Assembly: GCA_947624775.1 (NCBI GenBank)
Contig: CANQLT010000016.1
Coordinates: 1 to 38,686, forward strand
From: an uncultured Monoglobus sp.
Lineage (GTDB): Bacteria; Bacillota; Clostridia; Monoglobales; Monoglobaceae
DNA length: 38,686 bases
Direction of reading: 5' to 3'
Position 1 is the stretch's first letter. Each line of letters starts with the position of its first letter. Under the pieces are notes generated by a model. That model saw nothing but the letters and a program-made list of their open reading frames with translations. It made no database searches and was not told the DNA's origin. Position numbers and translations under genes: made by a program. This document shows, in pieces, positions 18,537-29,089 of this stretch.

Positions 18537-19346
18537 ATGCTTAAAGACATAACTTTGGGTCAATACTTTCCGGGGAACTCTTTTATTCACCGGCTTGACC
18601 CCCGAACAAAAATATTAATAATTATCACGTATGTGGTGATGGTGTTTCTGGTGCAAAATTTTATCGGATACGCCGCACTGGCTCTGTTTCTCGCGGTCTG
18701 CACCACGGTCTCGAAGATCTCGCCGAAATATCTGATACGCGGCCTAAAGCCGATCCTGGTATTTATCATATTTACCGGAATATTTAATCTGTTCCTGACG
18801 AGCGGCGAAGTCATCTGGAGCATGGGATTTTTAAAGATCACCCGTGAGGGCGTGCGGTTCGCGGCGTTTATGGTGCTGAGACTGATATTTTTAATACTCG
18901 GGACCTCGCTGCTGACGCTGACAACGTCGCCCATAGCGCTGACCGACGGCATGGAGCGATTGCTCTCGCCCTTTAAAAAAATACACCTGCCCGCCCACGA
19001 GATAGCGATGATGATGACAATAGCGCTCCGCTTTATACCGACGCTGCTGGATGAGACCGACAAAATAATGAAGGCCCAGTCCGCCAGAGGCGCGTCGATC
19101 GACAGTGGAAATATATTCGCCCGCGCCAAAGCCATGGTACCGATATTGGTGCCGCTGTTTATCAGCGCTTTCCGCAGGGCCGACGAACTGGCGACCGCTA
19201 TGGAGTGCCGCTGCTACAGAGGCGGCGAGGGCAGGACGCGGCTGTATGAATTAAAATACGGCAGAGTTGATTTTTGGGGCTGGGTGTACACGGCCGCGCT
19301 TTTGGCTGTAATAATTTTGCTAAATATAACGTTTGGAAGTTTTTGA
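18537..19346 (+). CDS. ecfT: Energy-coupling factor transporter transmembrane protein
   Basis: IHRLDPRTKILIIITYVV, SARGAS and AMECRCYRGGEGRT coupling motifs. Confidence 0.95.
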   Translation: MLKDITLGQYFPGNSFIHRLDPRTKILIIITYVVMVFLVQNFIGYAALALFLAVCTTVSKISPKYLIRGLKPILVFIIFTGIFNLFLTSGEVIWSMGFLKITREGVRFAAFMVLRLIFLILGTSLLTLTTSPIALTDGMERLLSPFKKIHLPAHEIAMMMTIALRFIPTLLDETDKIMKAQSARGASIDSGNIFARAKAMVPILVPLFISAFRRADELATAMECRCYRGGEGRTRLYELKYGRVDFWGWVYTAALLAVIILLNITFGSF

Positions 19347-19347
19347 T

Positions 19348-20091
19348 ATGAGAAACATTGCGATGCGTCTGCGGTTTGACGGTGGCGCTTATCACGGCTG
19401 GCAGTTTCAGCTGAACGCCGTCACCGTGCAGGAAACAATTGAAAAAGCTCTGTCCGAGACCTGCGGCGAAAATATACGCGTGACAGGATGCAGCAGAACC
19501 GACGCGGGAGTCCACGCCCTTGACTATGTGATGAATTTTAAGTCAAACACGAGGATCCCTGCGGAAAAGCTGCCCTACGCGCTGAACTACCGTTTGGGCG
19601 GTGACATATCGGCGCTTGAGGCATGGGACGCTCCCGAAAATTTCAATGCCCGATTCTCGGCGAAGGGCAAACGGTACATATATCTGATACACAACGCGCC
19701 CCACAGCGATCCGTTTTTACGGCAGTACAGCTGGCACTATCCGTATGATTTAAATTTTGAAAACATGCGGGAGGCGGCAAAGCACTTTATAGGGACTCAT
19801 GACTTCAAGGGATTTATGGCCTGCGGCGGGCAGCAAAAAACCACGGTGCGCACGATCAGAGTATGCAGCGCGGAAAAAATACCCGATCTTAAAGACGTGA
19901 TAAAGGTTACTGTTGAGGCCGACGCGTTTTTATACAACATGGTGAGAATAATAACCGGCACGCTTATATACGTCGGCTGCGGAAAAATAGATAAAGACGA
20001 TATTTCCGAGATAATTAAAAGCGGAGACAGAAAACGGGGCGGAGTGACCGCTCCCCCGCAGGGTCTGTTTCTCAAAAAGGTTTATCTTTAG
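19348..20091 (+). CDS. truA: tRNA pseudouridine(38-40) synthase TruA
   Basis: RLRFDGGAYHGWQFQ, GCSRTDAGVHALDYV. Confidence 0.97.
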   Translation: MRNIAMRLRFDGGAYHGWQFQLNAVTVQETIEKALSETCGENIRVTGCSRTDAGVHALDYVMNFKSNTRIPAEKLPYALNYRLGGDISALEAWDAPENFNARFSAKGKRYIYLIHNAPHSDPFLRQYSWHYPYDLNFENMREAAKHFIGTHDFKGFMACGGQQKTTVRTIRVCSAEKIPDLKDVIKVTVEADAFLYNMVRIITGTLIYVGCGKIDKDDISEIIKSGDRKRGGVTAPPQGLFLKKVYL

Positions 20092-20125
20092 GAAATCAAA
20101 CTTAACATAACGGGGATGAAACAAT

Positions 20126-21349
20126 ATGAAATTTGATATCAACAAAGAATTCAGTTTGTCTCAGATTTTTGACTTTTTTAAGCAAAAAGCGAAAGACGCG
20201 AAGGACTTAGTCTCAAAAATTGACAGAGGCAGCATCAAAACAATAACTGTAAACGGCAGGAGCATACGACTAAACGCCGTGCGGCTCGGCCTCATTGCCG
20301 CGGTTTTTGCGATAGCGCTTGCGCTCCTCATCAATCTGGTGGTGCTGCCGGGCACGAAATACCGCCAATATTGGGGAATAGAATTCGACACCGTGGGCGA
20401 CTATCAGCAGCACGCCTGCGGCAGCGACATTCTGCTTTTTAACCACAGCGGAATGAAGCTCATCAATAATCGCGGCCAGTATAAATGGGAGGTCCCGCTG
20501 ACGCTGACAAACCCGTCGGTCGATATAGACGGAAAATATATTCTGCTCTCCGACCTTGAGGGAAACTGCAGTCTTAATCTCTACAACCTAAAGGGTAATA
20601 ATATCGTTTCATATCCTATAAACACCGAGCTGCTGTCGGCGAAAATAAATAAAAAAGGCACCGTCGCGGCGGCGGTCAGCGAGGAAGGCTACAAAGGCTC
20701 GGTCGTGGTATATAACCGAAAGGGCGAGGAGATATTCAAATGGAACAGCGGCGAGGGATATATCACCGATCTTGACATATCAAACGACGGAAAATCCATA
20801 GCGGTGGCCCAGATGATGAGCGACGGGGACGAGACCTATTCGAAAATACATATCATAAGCATTTCGAATGGAAAAGAAACAGGAAGCTATGTCTGTGAGA
20901 AATCTCTGACGGCAAGCATAACATTCGATGAGAGAGACAGAATTATCGCCGCGGCTCAAAACAAGATATACGGGCTCAGCAAAAACGGAAACGAAAGATT
21001 TGTTATCGACCTTGCCGGAAAATCCGCCGAAAAATACAACATAACAGACGGAAACAATATCACAATTTTATGTCGCGGCAACAGAGGCGGCTCCGTGCTT
21101 GAAATTTACAACAAATCCGGTAAATTGACCGGCGTTTACAACACGGACGATCAGATAAAAAAGATGTCCTTATGCGGCGACACGATCGCTGTCTCGACTT
21201 CCAGAAACATTATGCGCGTCAGCTCGAGCGGAAAGCTCAGAAAAAAGAAAGAGATAGATCATGATATTATGAGTATCGGCGTTTACGGCAACGGCAGGAA
21301 TGTTCTGGTGCTGGGCGGAAACAGCGCGGATATAACAAGAATGAAATAA
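20126..21349 (+). CDS. DUF5711-like membrane-anchored beta-propeller protein
   Basis: Single N-terminal TM then repeated beta-propeller-like blades; genomic position between truA and cvpA. Confidence 0.65.
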   Translation: MKFDINKEFSLSQIFDFFKQKAKDAKDLVSKIDRGSIKTITVNGRSIRLNAVRLGLIAAVFAIALALLINLVVLPGTKYRQYWGIEFDTVGDYQQHACGSDILLFNHSGMKLINNRGQYKWEVPLTLTNPSVDIDGKYILLSDLEGNCSLNLYNLKGNNIVSYPINTELLSAKINKKGTVAAAVSEEGYKGSVVVYNRKGEEIFKWNSGEGYITDLDISNDGKSIAVAQMMSDGDETYSKIHIISISNGKETGSYVCEKSLTASITFDERDRIIAAAQNKIYGLSKNGNERFVIDLAGKSAEKYNITDGNNITILCRGNRGGSVLEIYNKSGKLTGVYNTDDQIKKMSLCGDTIAVSTSRNIMRVSSSGKLRKKKEIDHDIMSIGVYGNGRNVLVLGGNSADITRMK

Positions 21350-21391
21350 ATTAAAATATAAATATATAAAAAATAAAAAGAAGATGATAAA

Positions 21392-22036
21392 TTGATAGAT
21401 ATTCTGACTGCCGGCATAATAATCCTGTTTATATTCATCGGATATAAAAACGGATTTTTAAAGTCGGTGTACCGTGTGGCGGCGTTTGCCGTCGGCATAT
21501 TTCTGGCATATATTCTCTATGAGCCACTTAAAAACATACTGATCGATCTCGGCTTTATGAATAAAATCGGAGACATAATAAAAGAACTTAATAATTCATA
21601 CGCTGAGGAGCACCGTATTAATCTTGGAGAGGGAATTTTGCCGGGATATATGAAAAGTATGGTCGCAAACGGCCAAGTTTCATTAAATGATGCTTTAAAC
21701 GGATTTTTAACGACAATGGTTATTAATATTCTGACCTTTTTGCTCATATTTATATCAGTCAGAATATTGATCGCCATAGTCGGAAAATTGCTTCACATAG
21801 TGTCAAAACTGCCGGTTATCAGCTTTTTTGACCACGGCTTCGGAGTAATTCTGGGAATAGCGGAAAGCGTGATGCTTATATATATGGTCCTGGCTCTTAT
21901 ATACGCAGTCACGCCTATGAGACAAAATCCCACCGTTATAGAATACATATCAGAATCGACCCTGACGAAAACAATGTATGAAAATAATCCGATCGTCGGT
22001 CTCATATCACCGACCGATTATGAAAGTTTAATTTAA
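21392..22036 (+). CDS. CvpA-family membrane protein
   Basis: MIDILTAGIIILFIFIGYKNGFLKSVYRVAAFAVGIFLAYILYEPL. Confidence 0.85.
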   Translation: MIDILTAGIIILFIFIGYKNGFLKSVYRVAAFAVGIFLAYILYEPLKNILIDLGFMNKIGDIIKELNNSYAEEHRINLGEGILPGYMKSMVANGQVSLNDALNGFLTTMVINILTFLLIFISVRILIAIVGKLLHIVSKLPVISFFDHGFGVILGIAESVMLIYMVLALIYAVTPMRQNPTVIEYISESTLTKTMYENNPIVGLISPTDYESLI

Positions 22037-22048
22037 AGGAGAGTATAT

Positions 22049-23677
22049 ATGAACAATACTTCGCAAAAAATAGAAAGTATGAAGATCCTTGAACTTAGAG
22101 ACTACGCCAAATCTCTCGGTTTAAAAAGCGTGTACAAATATAAAAAAAATGAGCTCAAGGAATTGGTTTACGACTTTCTGAATAAAAACAAAATTGAGGA
22201 AAAAAAGCAGCCTTCCGATAAAAAAATCGAGAGTAAACCCAAAAATAAGGAATCAGAAAAACCTTTAAAATCGGAAAAATCCGAAAAAAGCTCAGAACCC
22301 TCTTTGATAGATTACGCTCCGAAAAGCCAGGCCGGAGAGTATAAGCAGCATATTGAAAAAGAGAAAGAAAAAAACCGGGAAAGCACAAAACCGCAGGCGA
22401 AGAAAAAAGAGGAAGATCAAAAATCGCAGCCCGAAAAAAAAGATAAAGCGTCTCAAACCGAGAATCAAGACAAAAAAGACGGAAAATACGGAGAATCCAA
22501 AAAATCCGAACGGCCGTATTATCAGAAAAAAGTTCAGGAAATCGAATATTCCGACCCGGTGCACAGATCAAATCTTATGGAAGGCGTGCTTGAGGTCATG
22601 GAGGAGGGCTACGGATTTTTGCGCTCCAATAATTATCAGACAGGCCCGAATGACGTTTATGTGCCCATGGCCCAAATAAAACGTTTCAGGCTCAAAACCG
22701 GCGACTATATAATCGGAAATACCCGAATGCAGCATGAGGGTGAAAAATTTCAGGCGCTGCTTTACGTTCAATACGTAAACGGCGATCGCGTGGATGCCGC
22801 GCTGCGCAGGAAAGCCTTTGAGGACCTGACCCCTATATATCCGACCGAGAGAATAAGGCTCGAGACCCAGAGAACGGATTATTCTATGCGTTTAATAGAT
22901 TTGATCGCGCCGATAGGCAAAGGCCAAAGGGGCATAATAGTGGCCCCTCCGAAAGCCGGAAAGACCACGATCCTCAAAAATATAGCCAACAGCATAACAA
23001 AAAACAATCCCGAAGTCCAGCTCATTGTGCTGCTTATCGACGAAAGACCCGAGGAGGTCACCGATATGCAGCGCAGCATCAAAGGCGACGTTATATTTTC
23101 AACCTTTGACGAGGAGCCCGAAAACCACACAAAGGTCGCGGAGATCGTACTCGAGCGCGCAAAGCGTCTGGTTGAGCACAAAAAAGACGTGGTTATCCTG
23201 CTTGATAGCATAACCCGTCTTGCGAGAGCTTATAACCTGACTATCGCTCCGACAGGCAGGACGCTTTCCGGCGGACTTGATCCCGGCTCGCTTTACAAGC
23301 CAAAAAGATTTTTCGGCGCCGCCCGAAATATAGAGGAAGGCGGAAGTCTGACTATCCTGGCGACCGCGCTTATCGAGACCGGCAGCCGCATGGACGACGT
23401 TATATTCGAGGAATTCAAAGGTACCGGAAACATGGAAGTGCATCTTGACAGAAAGCTCCAGGAGCGCAGGATTTTTCCCGCGATCGACCTTCAAAAATCG
23501 GGCACGCGAAAAGAAGAACTGCTGCTCACCCAGCGCGAAAAGGAAGCTATATACAGAGTTCGCCGCGCTCTGATGGGCCAGAATTCGCCCGATGTTATTG
23601 AAAGTCTTTTGAGATACGTTATCGGCTCCAAAAATAACGACGAGCTGATAGCGGTAATAGAAAAAATGTTCAGATAA
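22049..23677 (+). CDS. rho: Transcription termination factor Rho
   Basis: [32 protein letters not shown]-binding domain; [22 protein letters not shown]; Lys/Glu-rich N-terminal insertion. Confidence 0.98.
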   Translation: MNNTSQKIESMKILELRDYAKSLGLKSVYKYKKNELKELVYDFLNKNKIEEKKQPSDKKIESKPKNKESEKPLKSEKSEKSSEPSLIDYAPKSQAGEYKQHIEKEKEKNRESTKPQAKKKEEDQKSQPEKKDKASQTENQDKKDGKYGESKKSERPYYQKKVQEIEYSDPVHRSNLMEGVLEVMEEGYGFLRSNNYQTGPNDVYVPMAQIKRFRLKTGDYIIGNTRMQHEGEKFQALLYVQYVNGDRVDAALRRKAFEDLTPIYPTERIRLETQRTDYSMRLIDLIAPIGKGQRGIIVAPPKAGKTTILKNIANSITKNNPEVQLIVLLIDERPEEVTDMQRSIKGDVIFSTFDEEPENHTKVAEIVLERAKRLVEHKKDVVILLDSITRLARAYNLTIAPTGRTLSGGLDPGSLYKPKRFFGAARNIEEGGSLTILATALIETGSRMDDVIFEEFKGTGNMEVHLDRKLQERRIFPAIDLQKSGTRKEELLLTQREKEAIYRVRRALMGQNSPDVIESLLRYVIGSKNNDELIAVIEKMFR

Positions 23678-23716
23678 TTTACAGGAGAATGACAATTAAT
23701 TTACAGGAGAATAACA

Positions 23717-24802
23717 ATGAAAAAATTAGCATTAATAATAGCCTCGATTCTCACCGTTTCTATATTTGCAGGCTTCGCTCCAAAGAGCACCGAAGAGCCG
23801 GCGCCAAAATCCGATAATCAAGGTGTGCCCGCTTGGCTGAATCAAGCCAACGCAACACCGACGCCCGCGCCGACCGAAAAGCCCACTCCCACTCCGCGCC
23901 CAACTGCGAGACCGGCGGGAGTGACATCCGAGCCGACAACAGACCCAAATGCAACGCCCGAGACCGAAAATAAACCGACTGAACAGCCGTCAAGCACGCC
24001 CGAGGCAACACTGACTCCCAAACCCGATTTTGTGAGAGCGGGAACACCCGAGGCGGAAACCGTCAAAGTGCCGATACTTTTGTATCATCACATTTCGGAC
24101 GATTTTAATTTGACAAATGCCATATCAATTATCTCACCCAGAGACTTTAATCTGCATATGACCGCAATAAAAACGCAGTACACGCCGATAAGTCTCAGAG
24201 AATATGTGGATTTTGTAAACTGCACCGACGGTTCAAAAACGCTTCCGACCGACCCGATAATAGTCACATTTGACGACGGGTATCTTTCAAATTATGAGGT
24301 CGCCTATCCGATACTCAAAAAGCTGGAGATTCCCGCCACAATATTTATAGTGACCGACACGGTGGGAGAAAAAAGCGGCGATGGTAAAGTCAATTATTCG
24401 CATTTTACCTGGGAACAAGCCAAAGAAATGCAGGACAGCGGCCTGATCGACATCGAATCGCATACAAATGATCATGTAAAGCTTGGTCAGCTTGATATCG
24501 ACACGGTTAATTATGAGCTCAGAAAATCAAAATATCAAATAGAAAAGCATCTGGGTAAGACCTGTGACATGATAGCATATCCATACGGCTCATATTCCGA
24601 CGAAGCTATACAGGCTTCAAAAAAAGCGGGATTTATAGCTCAATGTCTGGTGGGAGACGACGCCACCGATATCGATTACGAGGTCAACATACCGCGCGAC
24701 GGCGTTATGAATATGACAAGAATCACTGTCAGCGGCACCATGGGCAACGTCAATATAATAGAACTCGTAAGAAAATCAATTGCAAACAAAAAAATCGATT
24801 AA
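23717..24802 (+). CDS. Secreted polysaccharide deacetylase (NodB homology)
   Basis: Signal peptide, Pro/Thr-rich linker, ILLYHHIS, VTFDDGYLSNYEVAYPILKK, ESHTNDHVKL, AYPYGSYSDEA. Confidence 0.93.
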   Translation: MKKLALIIASILTVSIFAGFAPKSTEEPAPKSDNQGVPAWLNQANATPTPAPTEKPTPTPRPTARPAGVTSEPTTDPNATPETENKPTEQPSSTPEATLTPKPDFVRAGTPEAETVKVPILLYHHISDDFNLTNAISIISPRDFNLHMTAIKTQYTPISLREYVDFVNCTDGSKTLPTDPIIVTFDDGYLSNYEVAYPILKKLEIPATIFIVTDTVGEKSGDGKVNYSHFTWEQAKEMQDSGLIDIESHTNDHVKLGQLDIDTVNYELRKSKYQIEKHLGKTCDMIAYPYGSYSDEAIQASKKAGFIAQCLVGDDATDIDYEVNIPRDGVMNMTRITVSGTMGNVNIIELVRKSIANKKID

Positions 24803-24881
24803 AATACGACATTTATGCCTTCCCCTTGAGGGGAAGGTGATTTTTTGCCCATTTGGGCAAAAAATCGAATGAGGTGTATAC

Positions 24882-25331
24882 TTATATTCCGTTCCCATCC
24901 TCCAAAATCACGGTAAACGGTCCGTCATTTATGAGGCTTACTTTCATATCCGCACCGAATATTCCGTGCTCAACTTTATTAAAAAGCTTTTTTGAATATT
25001 CGATAAAATAATTATAAAGATCCTCGGCAAGGCTCGGAGCGCCCGCATTTATAAAGCCGGGGCGGTTGCCCTTTCGGCAGTCGGCATAGAGTGTAAATTG
25101 CGATACGACCAGAATTTCTCCTCCTATATCGTTTATAGAAAGATTTGTCTTTCCATTTTCGTCCGAAAAAATTCTGAGCCTTGAAATTTTTTGCGCGGCT
25201 TTTTCAATCTTTTCTTTGGTATCGTTATTTGAAATTCCGAGCAGGATCAAAAAACCTCTGCCTATTTTTCCCACAATTTTATTTTCGACTTCAACCGATG
25301 AATTCAAAACCCGCTGTATAACAATTTTCAT
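24882..25331 (-). CDS. dtd: D-aminoacyl-tRNA deacylase
   Basis: MKIVIQRVLNSSVEVENKIVGKIGRGFLILLGI, LVVSQFTLYADCRKGNRPGF, NDGPFTVILE. Confidence 0.96.
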   Translation of the reverse strand: MKIVIQRVLNSSVEVENKIVGKIGRGFLILLGISNNDTKEKIEKAAQKISRLRIFSDENGKTNLSINDIGGEILVVSQFTLYADCRKGNRPGFINAGAPSLAEDLYNYFIEYSKKLFNKVEHGIFGADMKVSLINDGPFTVILEDGNGI

Positions 25332-25398
25332 AACAACCTCCAATAACCGTTATAAAAACGGGGCTGCGCTGTGCAACCCCGTTTTTTTTAAATCAAAC

Positions 25399-25770
25399 TT
25401 ATTTGAGTTCAACCTGTGCGCCAACCTCTTCGAGCTTGGTCTTGATCTCCTCGGCCTCTTCCTTGGAAACGCCTTCCTTAACGGGATTGGGAGCGCCGTC
25501 AACCAGCTTCTTGGCGTCAGCCAGACCAAGACTTGTGATCTCGCGGACAACCTTGATAACCTTGATCTTCTGAGCGCCCGCGCCTGCCAGAATTACATCG
25601 AATTCTGTCTGCTCAGCCTCAGCCGCGCCGCCTTCAGCACCGCCGCCTGCCATCATAACGGGAGCAGCAGCGCTTACGCCGAACTCATCTTCCAGAGCCT
25701 TTACCAGATCATTAACCTCAACCAGAGTTAACTCTTTGATTTCATCAAGAATTTTTGTTATATCTGCCAT
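25399..25770 (-). CDS. rplL: Ribosomal protein L7/L12
   Basis: C-terminal [39 protein letters not shown]. Confidence 0.98.
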   Translation of the reverse strand: MADITKILDEIKELTLVEVNDLVKALEDEFGVSAAAPVMMAGGGAEGGAAEAEQTEFDVILAGAGAQKIKVIKVVREITSLGLADAKKLVDGAPNPVKEGVSKEEAEEIKTKLEEVGAQVELK

Positions 25771-25850
25771 TTTTTTATCCTCCATTTTTTTAAATTTTAA
25801 GATTACTTTTCAAATTTTTTGTGCCCTTCTAGATTCAGGGCAGGTGCCGT

Positions 25851-26459
25851 TTATTCGGCGGCAGGTGCTTCTTCCGCCGCGGGAGCCGCTTCGGCCGCGG
25901 GCTCTTCCTCCGCTGCCGCTTCTTCAGCGGGAGCAACGATATCCGTCATATTCTCAACGCCGGCTTCGGATGCCTTGTCGGCCATAGCCTGCAGAGCGCG
26001 GGCAAGAGCGCCGATAGGCGAGAGCATTGATCCCATCATCTTGGAAATAAGAACATCCTTTGAGGGGATAGAAGCGTATTTCTTTACTTCATCAATCGAA
26101 ATAACTTCGCCTTCCACAAAGCCGCCCTTAATCTCAAGCTGATCGTTCTTCTTTGCAAAATCGCAAAGAACCTTCGCGGGTGACACAACATCGTCGCTGC
26201 ATGTGGCGAGAGCCGTGGGGCCTTCCAAAATGCTGTCAAGTCCCTCAAGTCCCGCTTCTTTTACCGCAAAATGTATAATACTGTTTTTGATTACCGTATA
26301 TTCAACATTCGCCTCGCGAAGCTTGCGTCTGAGTTCGGTATCCTGATCGACCGTGAGACCTCTGTAATCCGCGAGCACGCCCGCCTGAGAATTATTCAGT
26401 CTCTCAACCAGCTTTTGAACCATTGCTTTTTTGTTTTCCAATATTTTTGCGCTTGGCAT
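25851..26459 (-). CDS. rplJ: Ribosomal protein L10
   Basis: AGVLADYRGLTVDQDTELRRKLREANVEYTVIKNSI; alanine-rich C-terminal tail. Confidence 0.96.
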   Translation of the reverse strand: MPSAKILENKKAMVQKLVERLNNSQAGVLADYRGLTVDQDTELRRKLREANVEYTVIKNSIIHFAVKEAGLEGLDSILEGPTALATCSDDVVSPAKVLCDFAKKNDQLEIKGGFVEGEVISIDEVKKYASIPSKDVLISKMMGSMLSPIGALARALQAMADKASEAGVENMTDIVAPAEEAAAEEEPAAEAAPAAEEAPAAE

Positions 26460-26474
26460 GAATTTATATCCTCC

Positions 26475-26625
26475 TTCCGTAAAAAATCCCTCGCAAACAA
26501 AACGAGGGATAATATTACGCGTATAACAATAATATATATCATCCTCGGCAGGACTTACGGCTCATGCCGCTTTCGCAACCTCGCCGCCTGCTGTCTGCGG
26601 AAAAATATCTTAACAAATAATTATT
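26475..26625 (-). promoter_or_regulatory. L10-type ribosomal protein leader
   Basis: Structured G/C-rich leader immediately upstream of rplJ (minus strand ...ggcatgagccgtaagtcctgccgagg...) and terminator-like atccctcg/cgagggat hairpin. Confidence 0.7.
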
Positions 26626-26653
26626 TTAACACAAAAATTATTATTTGTCAATA

Positions 26654-27349
26654 CTAAGCTTCTAATCTGTTAGCGGCAATTTTAACGCCGGGGCCCATTG
26701 TCGATGCGATGGTTACCGATCTTAAATAAACACCTTTTGCCGCCGCGGGCTTCGCCTTTATGATAGCGCTCATCAGAACCTTAAAGTTTTCCTTGAGCTT
26801 ATCGGGGCCGAATGAAGCCTTGCCTATGGGACAGTGGATAATATTCGCCTTATCCAGTCTGTACTCGATCTTACCGGCTTTAGCCTCCTGAACGGCTTTC
26901 GCCACATCGGGAGTAACAGTTCCGGCCTTGGGGTTAGGCATAAGTCCTTTAGGACCGAGTATTCTACCGATCCTGCCGACAACGCCCATCATGTCGGGGC
27001 TTGCGATGGCAACATCGAAACCGAACCAGTTTTCCGTTTGGATCTTTTGAGCCATATCCTCGGCTCCTACAAAATCGGCACCTGCCGCTTTTGCGGCCTC
27101 GGCCTTATCGTCGCGGGCGAACACGAGGACCTTAATATCCTTACCTGTTCCGTTTGGGAGAACAACCGCTCCTCTTACCTGCTGATCCGCATGTCTTGAG
27201 TCAACGCCCAGCTTCGCGTGAAGCTCGATAGTCTCATCAAATTTAGCGGTAGCCGTCTTGCAAACCAGCTTAAGCGCCTCATCGGGATCATACAGCTTGC
27301 CCTTTTCAATAAGCTTTGCCGCGTCCTGATATTTTTTACCTTTCTTCAT
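26654..27349 (-). CDS. rplA: Ribosomal protein L1
   Basis: [45 protein letters not shown]. Confidence 0.98.
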   Translation of the reverse strand: MKKGKKYQDAAKLIEKGKLYDPDEALKLVCKTATAKFDETIELHAKLGVDSRHADQQVRGAVVLPNGTGKDIKVLVFARDDKAEAAKAAGADFVGAEDMAQKIQTENWFGFDVAIASPDMMGVVGRIGRILGPKGLMPNPKAGTVTPDVAKAVQEAKAGKIEYRLDKANIIHCPIGKASFGPDKLKENFKVLMSAIIKAKPAAAKGVYLRSVTIASTMGPGVKIAANRLEA

Positions 27350-27410
27350 AAAATAAATCCTCCTTCGTGGTTATGCAGAATTAAAAATTCCTCCCACTTT
27401 ACTAATAAGC

Positions 27411-27836
27411 TTACTCCGCTACCGTTATACCCATCGAGCGGGCAGTTCCGGCTATCATGGACATTGCCGCTTCAACCGACGCCGCGTTCAGATCGGGCAT
27501 CTTTTTCTCGGCGATCTCCTTAAGAGCTTCTTTCGATATCTGAGCCACCTTGGTCTTGTTGGGAACTCCCGAACCCTTGTCAATGCCGCAGGCCTTCTTA
27601 ATAAGAACCGGAGCCGGCGGAGTTTTGGTGATGAAAGAGAACGATCTGTCCTGATATACCGTTATAACTACCGGTATAATAGTACCCATATCGGCTCTTG
27701 TTTTTTCATTAAACTGCTTTGTGAACTCCATAATATTCACGCCGTGCTGACCGAGAGCCGGACCAACAGGGGGAGCCGGTGTAGCCTGTCCCGCAGGAAT
27801 TTGCAGCTTAATATAACCTGTGATTTTCTGTGCCAT
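27411..27836 (-). CDS. rplK: Ribosomal protein L11
   Basis: [38 protein letters not shown]. Confidence 0.98.
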   Translation of the reverse strand: MAQKITGYIKLQIPAGQATPAPPVGPALGQHGVNIMEFTKQFNEKTRADMGTIIPVVITVYQDRSFSFITKTPPAPVLIKKACGIDKGSGVPNKTKVAQISKEALKEIAEKKMPDLNAASVEAAMSMIAGTARSMGITVAE

Positions 27837-27869
27837 GTGAATACACCTCCTTGTACACTTTTGCAAGCC

Positions 27870-27980
27870 CTAATCATTAAGTATAATTAGAGGTTACATT
27901 TGTGGTATTATCGGGCATACGCCCTCCCACAGGCCTGATAAAATCAGGCATATATAAACGGAAAAATATCCGTGTGGGTA
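27870..27980 (-). promoter_or_regulatory. Conserved-looking leader between nusG and rplK
   Basis: Minus strand gtgggagggcgtatgcccgataataccac, resembling the Firmicutes motif upstream of rplK-rplA. Confidence 0.4.
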
Positions 27981-27986
27981 ACAAAT

Positions 27987-28511
27987 TTATGCAATTGATT
28001 CTATCTGATTAAACTCAAGCTCAACGTCGGTGTCTCTGCCGAACATCGAAACCTTGACCTTAACCTTTTTCTTTTCAAGGTTGATTTCGTTGATAACTCC
28101 CAAAAATCCCTCGAGAGCTCCGTACTTAACCCTGATGCTGTCTCCCACCTCAAAGTCGAGCTTAACGGTCTTATGTTCAAGACCCATTTTTTCAATCTCC
28201 TCGTCAGTGAGCGCCACGGGCTTTGAACCCGGGCCGACAAATCCCGTCACTCCGCGGCAGTTGCGCACCACGTACCAGCTCTGGTCGTTCATTATCATCT
28301 TTACCATAACATAGCTGGGAAAGATCTTGCGCTCGGTAACCTTTTTCTTGTTATCCTTGATCTCAATTACCTCTTCCATCGGCACCTTGACATCCTGGAT
28401 AACATCCTCCATACCGCGGTTCTCAACGGTCTTTAAAATATCGTCCATTACCTTGTTCTCATATCCCGAATAAGTATGGGCGACATACCATTTAGCTTTA
28501 TTGTCTGCCAT
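27987..28511 (-). CDS. nusG: Transcription termination/antitermination protein NusG
   Basis: KWYVAHTYSGYENKVMDDI, GDSIRVKYGALEGFLGVI KOW motif. Confidence 0.97.
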   Translation of the reverse strand: MADNKAKWYVAHTYSGYENKVMDDILKTVENRGMEDVIQDVKVPMEEVIEIKDNKKKVTERKIFPSYVMVKMIMNDQSWYVVRNCRGVTGFVGPGSKPVALTDEEIEKMGLEHKTVKLDFEVGDSIRVKYGALEGFLGVINEINLEKKKVKVKVSMFGRDTDVELEFNQIESIA

Positions 28512-28528
28512 AAAATATCACCTTACTT

Positions 28529-28738
28529 TTATCTGTTGATTATAAACGATATTCCCCATGTAAACAGAGCGTCCAAAACCCAGATAACTATGCCGACAAT
28601 AAGAACATAGAGCATAACAACAAGAGTGTTCTGCCGTATCTTTTTGAAAGTGGGCCATACGACCTTTTTCATCTCGGCTTTAACTTCTCTCACATATTTT
28701 GCTATTCTCTGAAAAAAGCTCATTTTTGTTTTTTCCAT
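28529..28738 (-). CDS. secE: Preprotein translocase subunit SecE
   Basis: RIAKYVREVKAEMKKVVWPTFKKIRQNTLVV. Confidence 0.95.
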   Translation of the reverse strand: MEKTKMSFFQRIAKYVREVKAEMKKVVWPTFKKIRQNTLVVMLYVLIVGIVIWVLDALFTWGISFIINR

Positions 28739-28755
28739 TTTCTACACCTCAATAA

Positions 28756-28905
28756 TTACTTCGTTTCCCTGTGAACAGTGTGCTTTCTGCAGAATCTGCA
28801 ATATTTCTTCATTTCAATTCTGTCGGGGCAGTTCTGCTTGTTTTTAGTAGTGTCGTAATTTCTCTGTTTGCACTCGGTGCAAGCCAGCGTAATCTTTGTT
28901 TGCAT
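28756..28905 (-). CDS. rpmG: Ribosomal protein L33
   Basis: [49 protein letters not shown]; four-Cys L33; position upstream of secE; not in ORF track. Confidence 0.96.
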   Translation of the reverse strand: MQTKITLACTECKQRNYDTTKNKQNCPDRIEMKKYCRFCRKHTVHRETK

Positions 28906-29089
28906 AATTTCACCTCAAATTCTAAAACACAAATAAAGCCTCCAAAGAGGCAATATCTATACTAACACATTTTTTTCAAGTTGTCAACAATTTTTTTAGA
29001 AAAATTTTGAATAAAATTAACATAAAAAACTTGTCCTCAATATATAGTAACATATAAATCAAAACACACAATATAATGAGGTAAATCAG

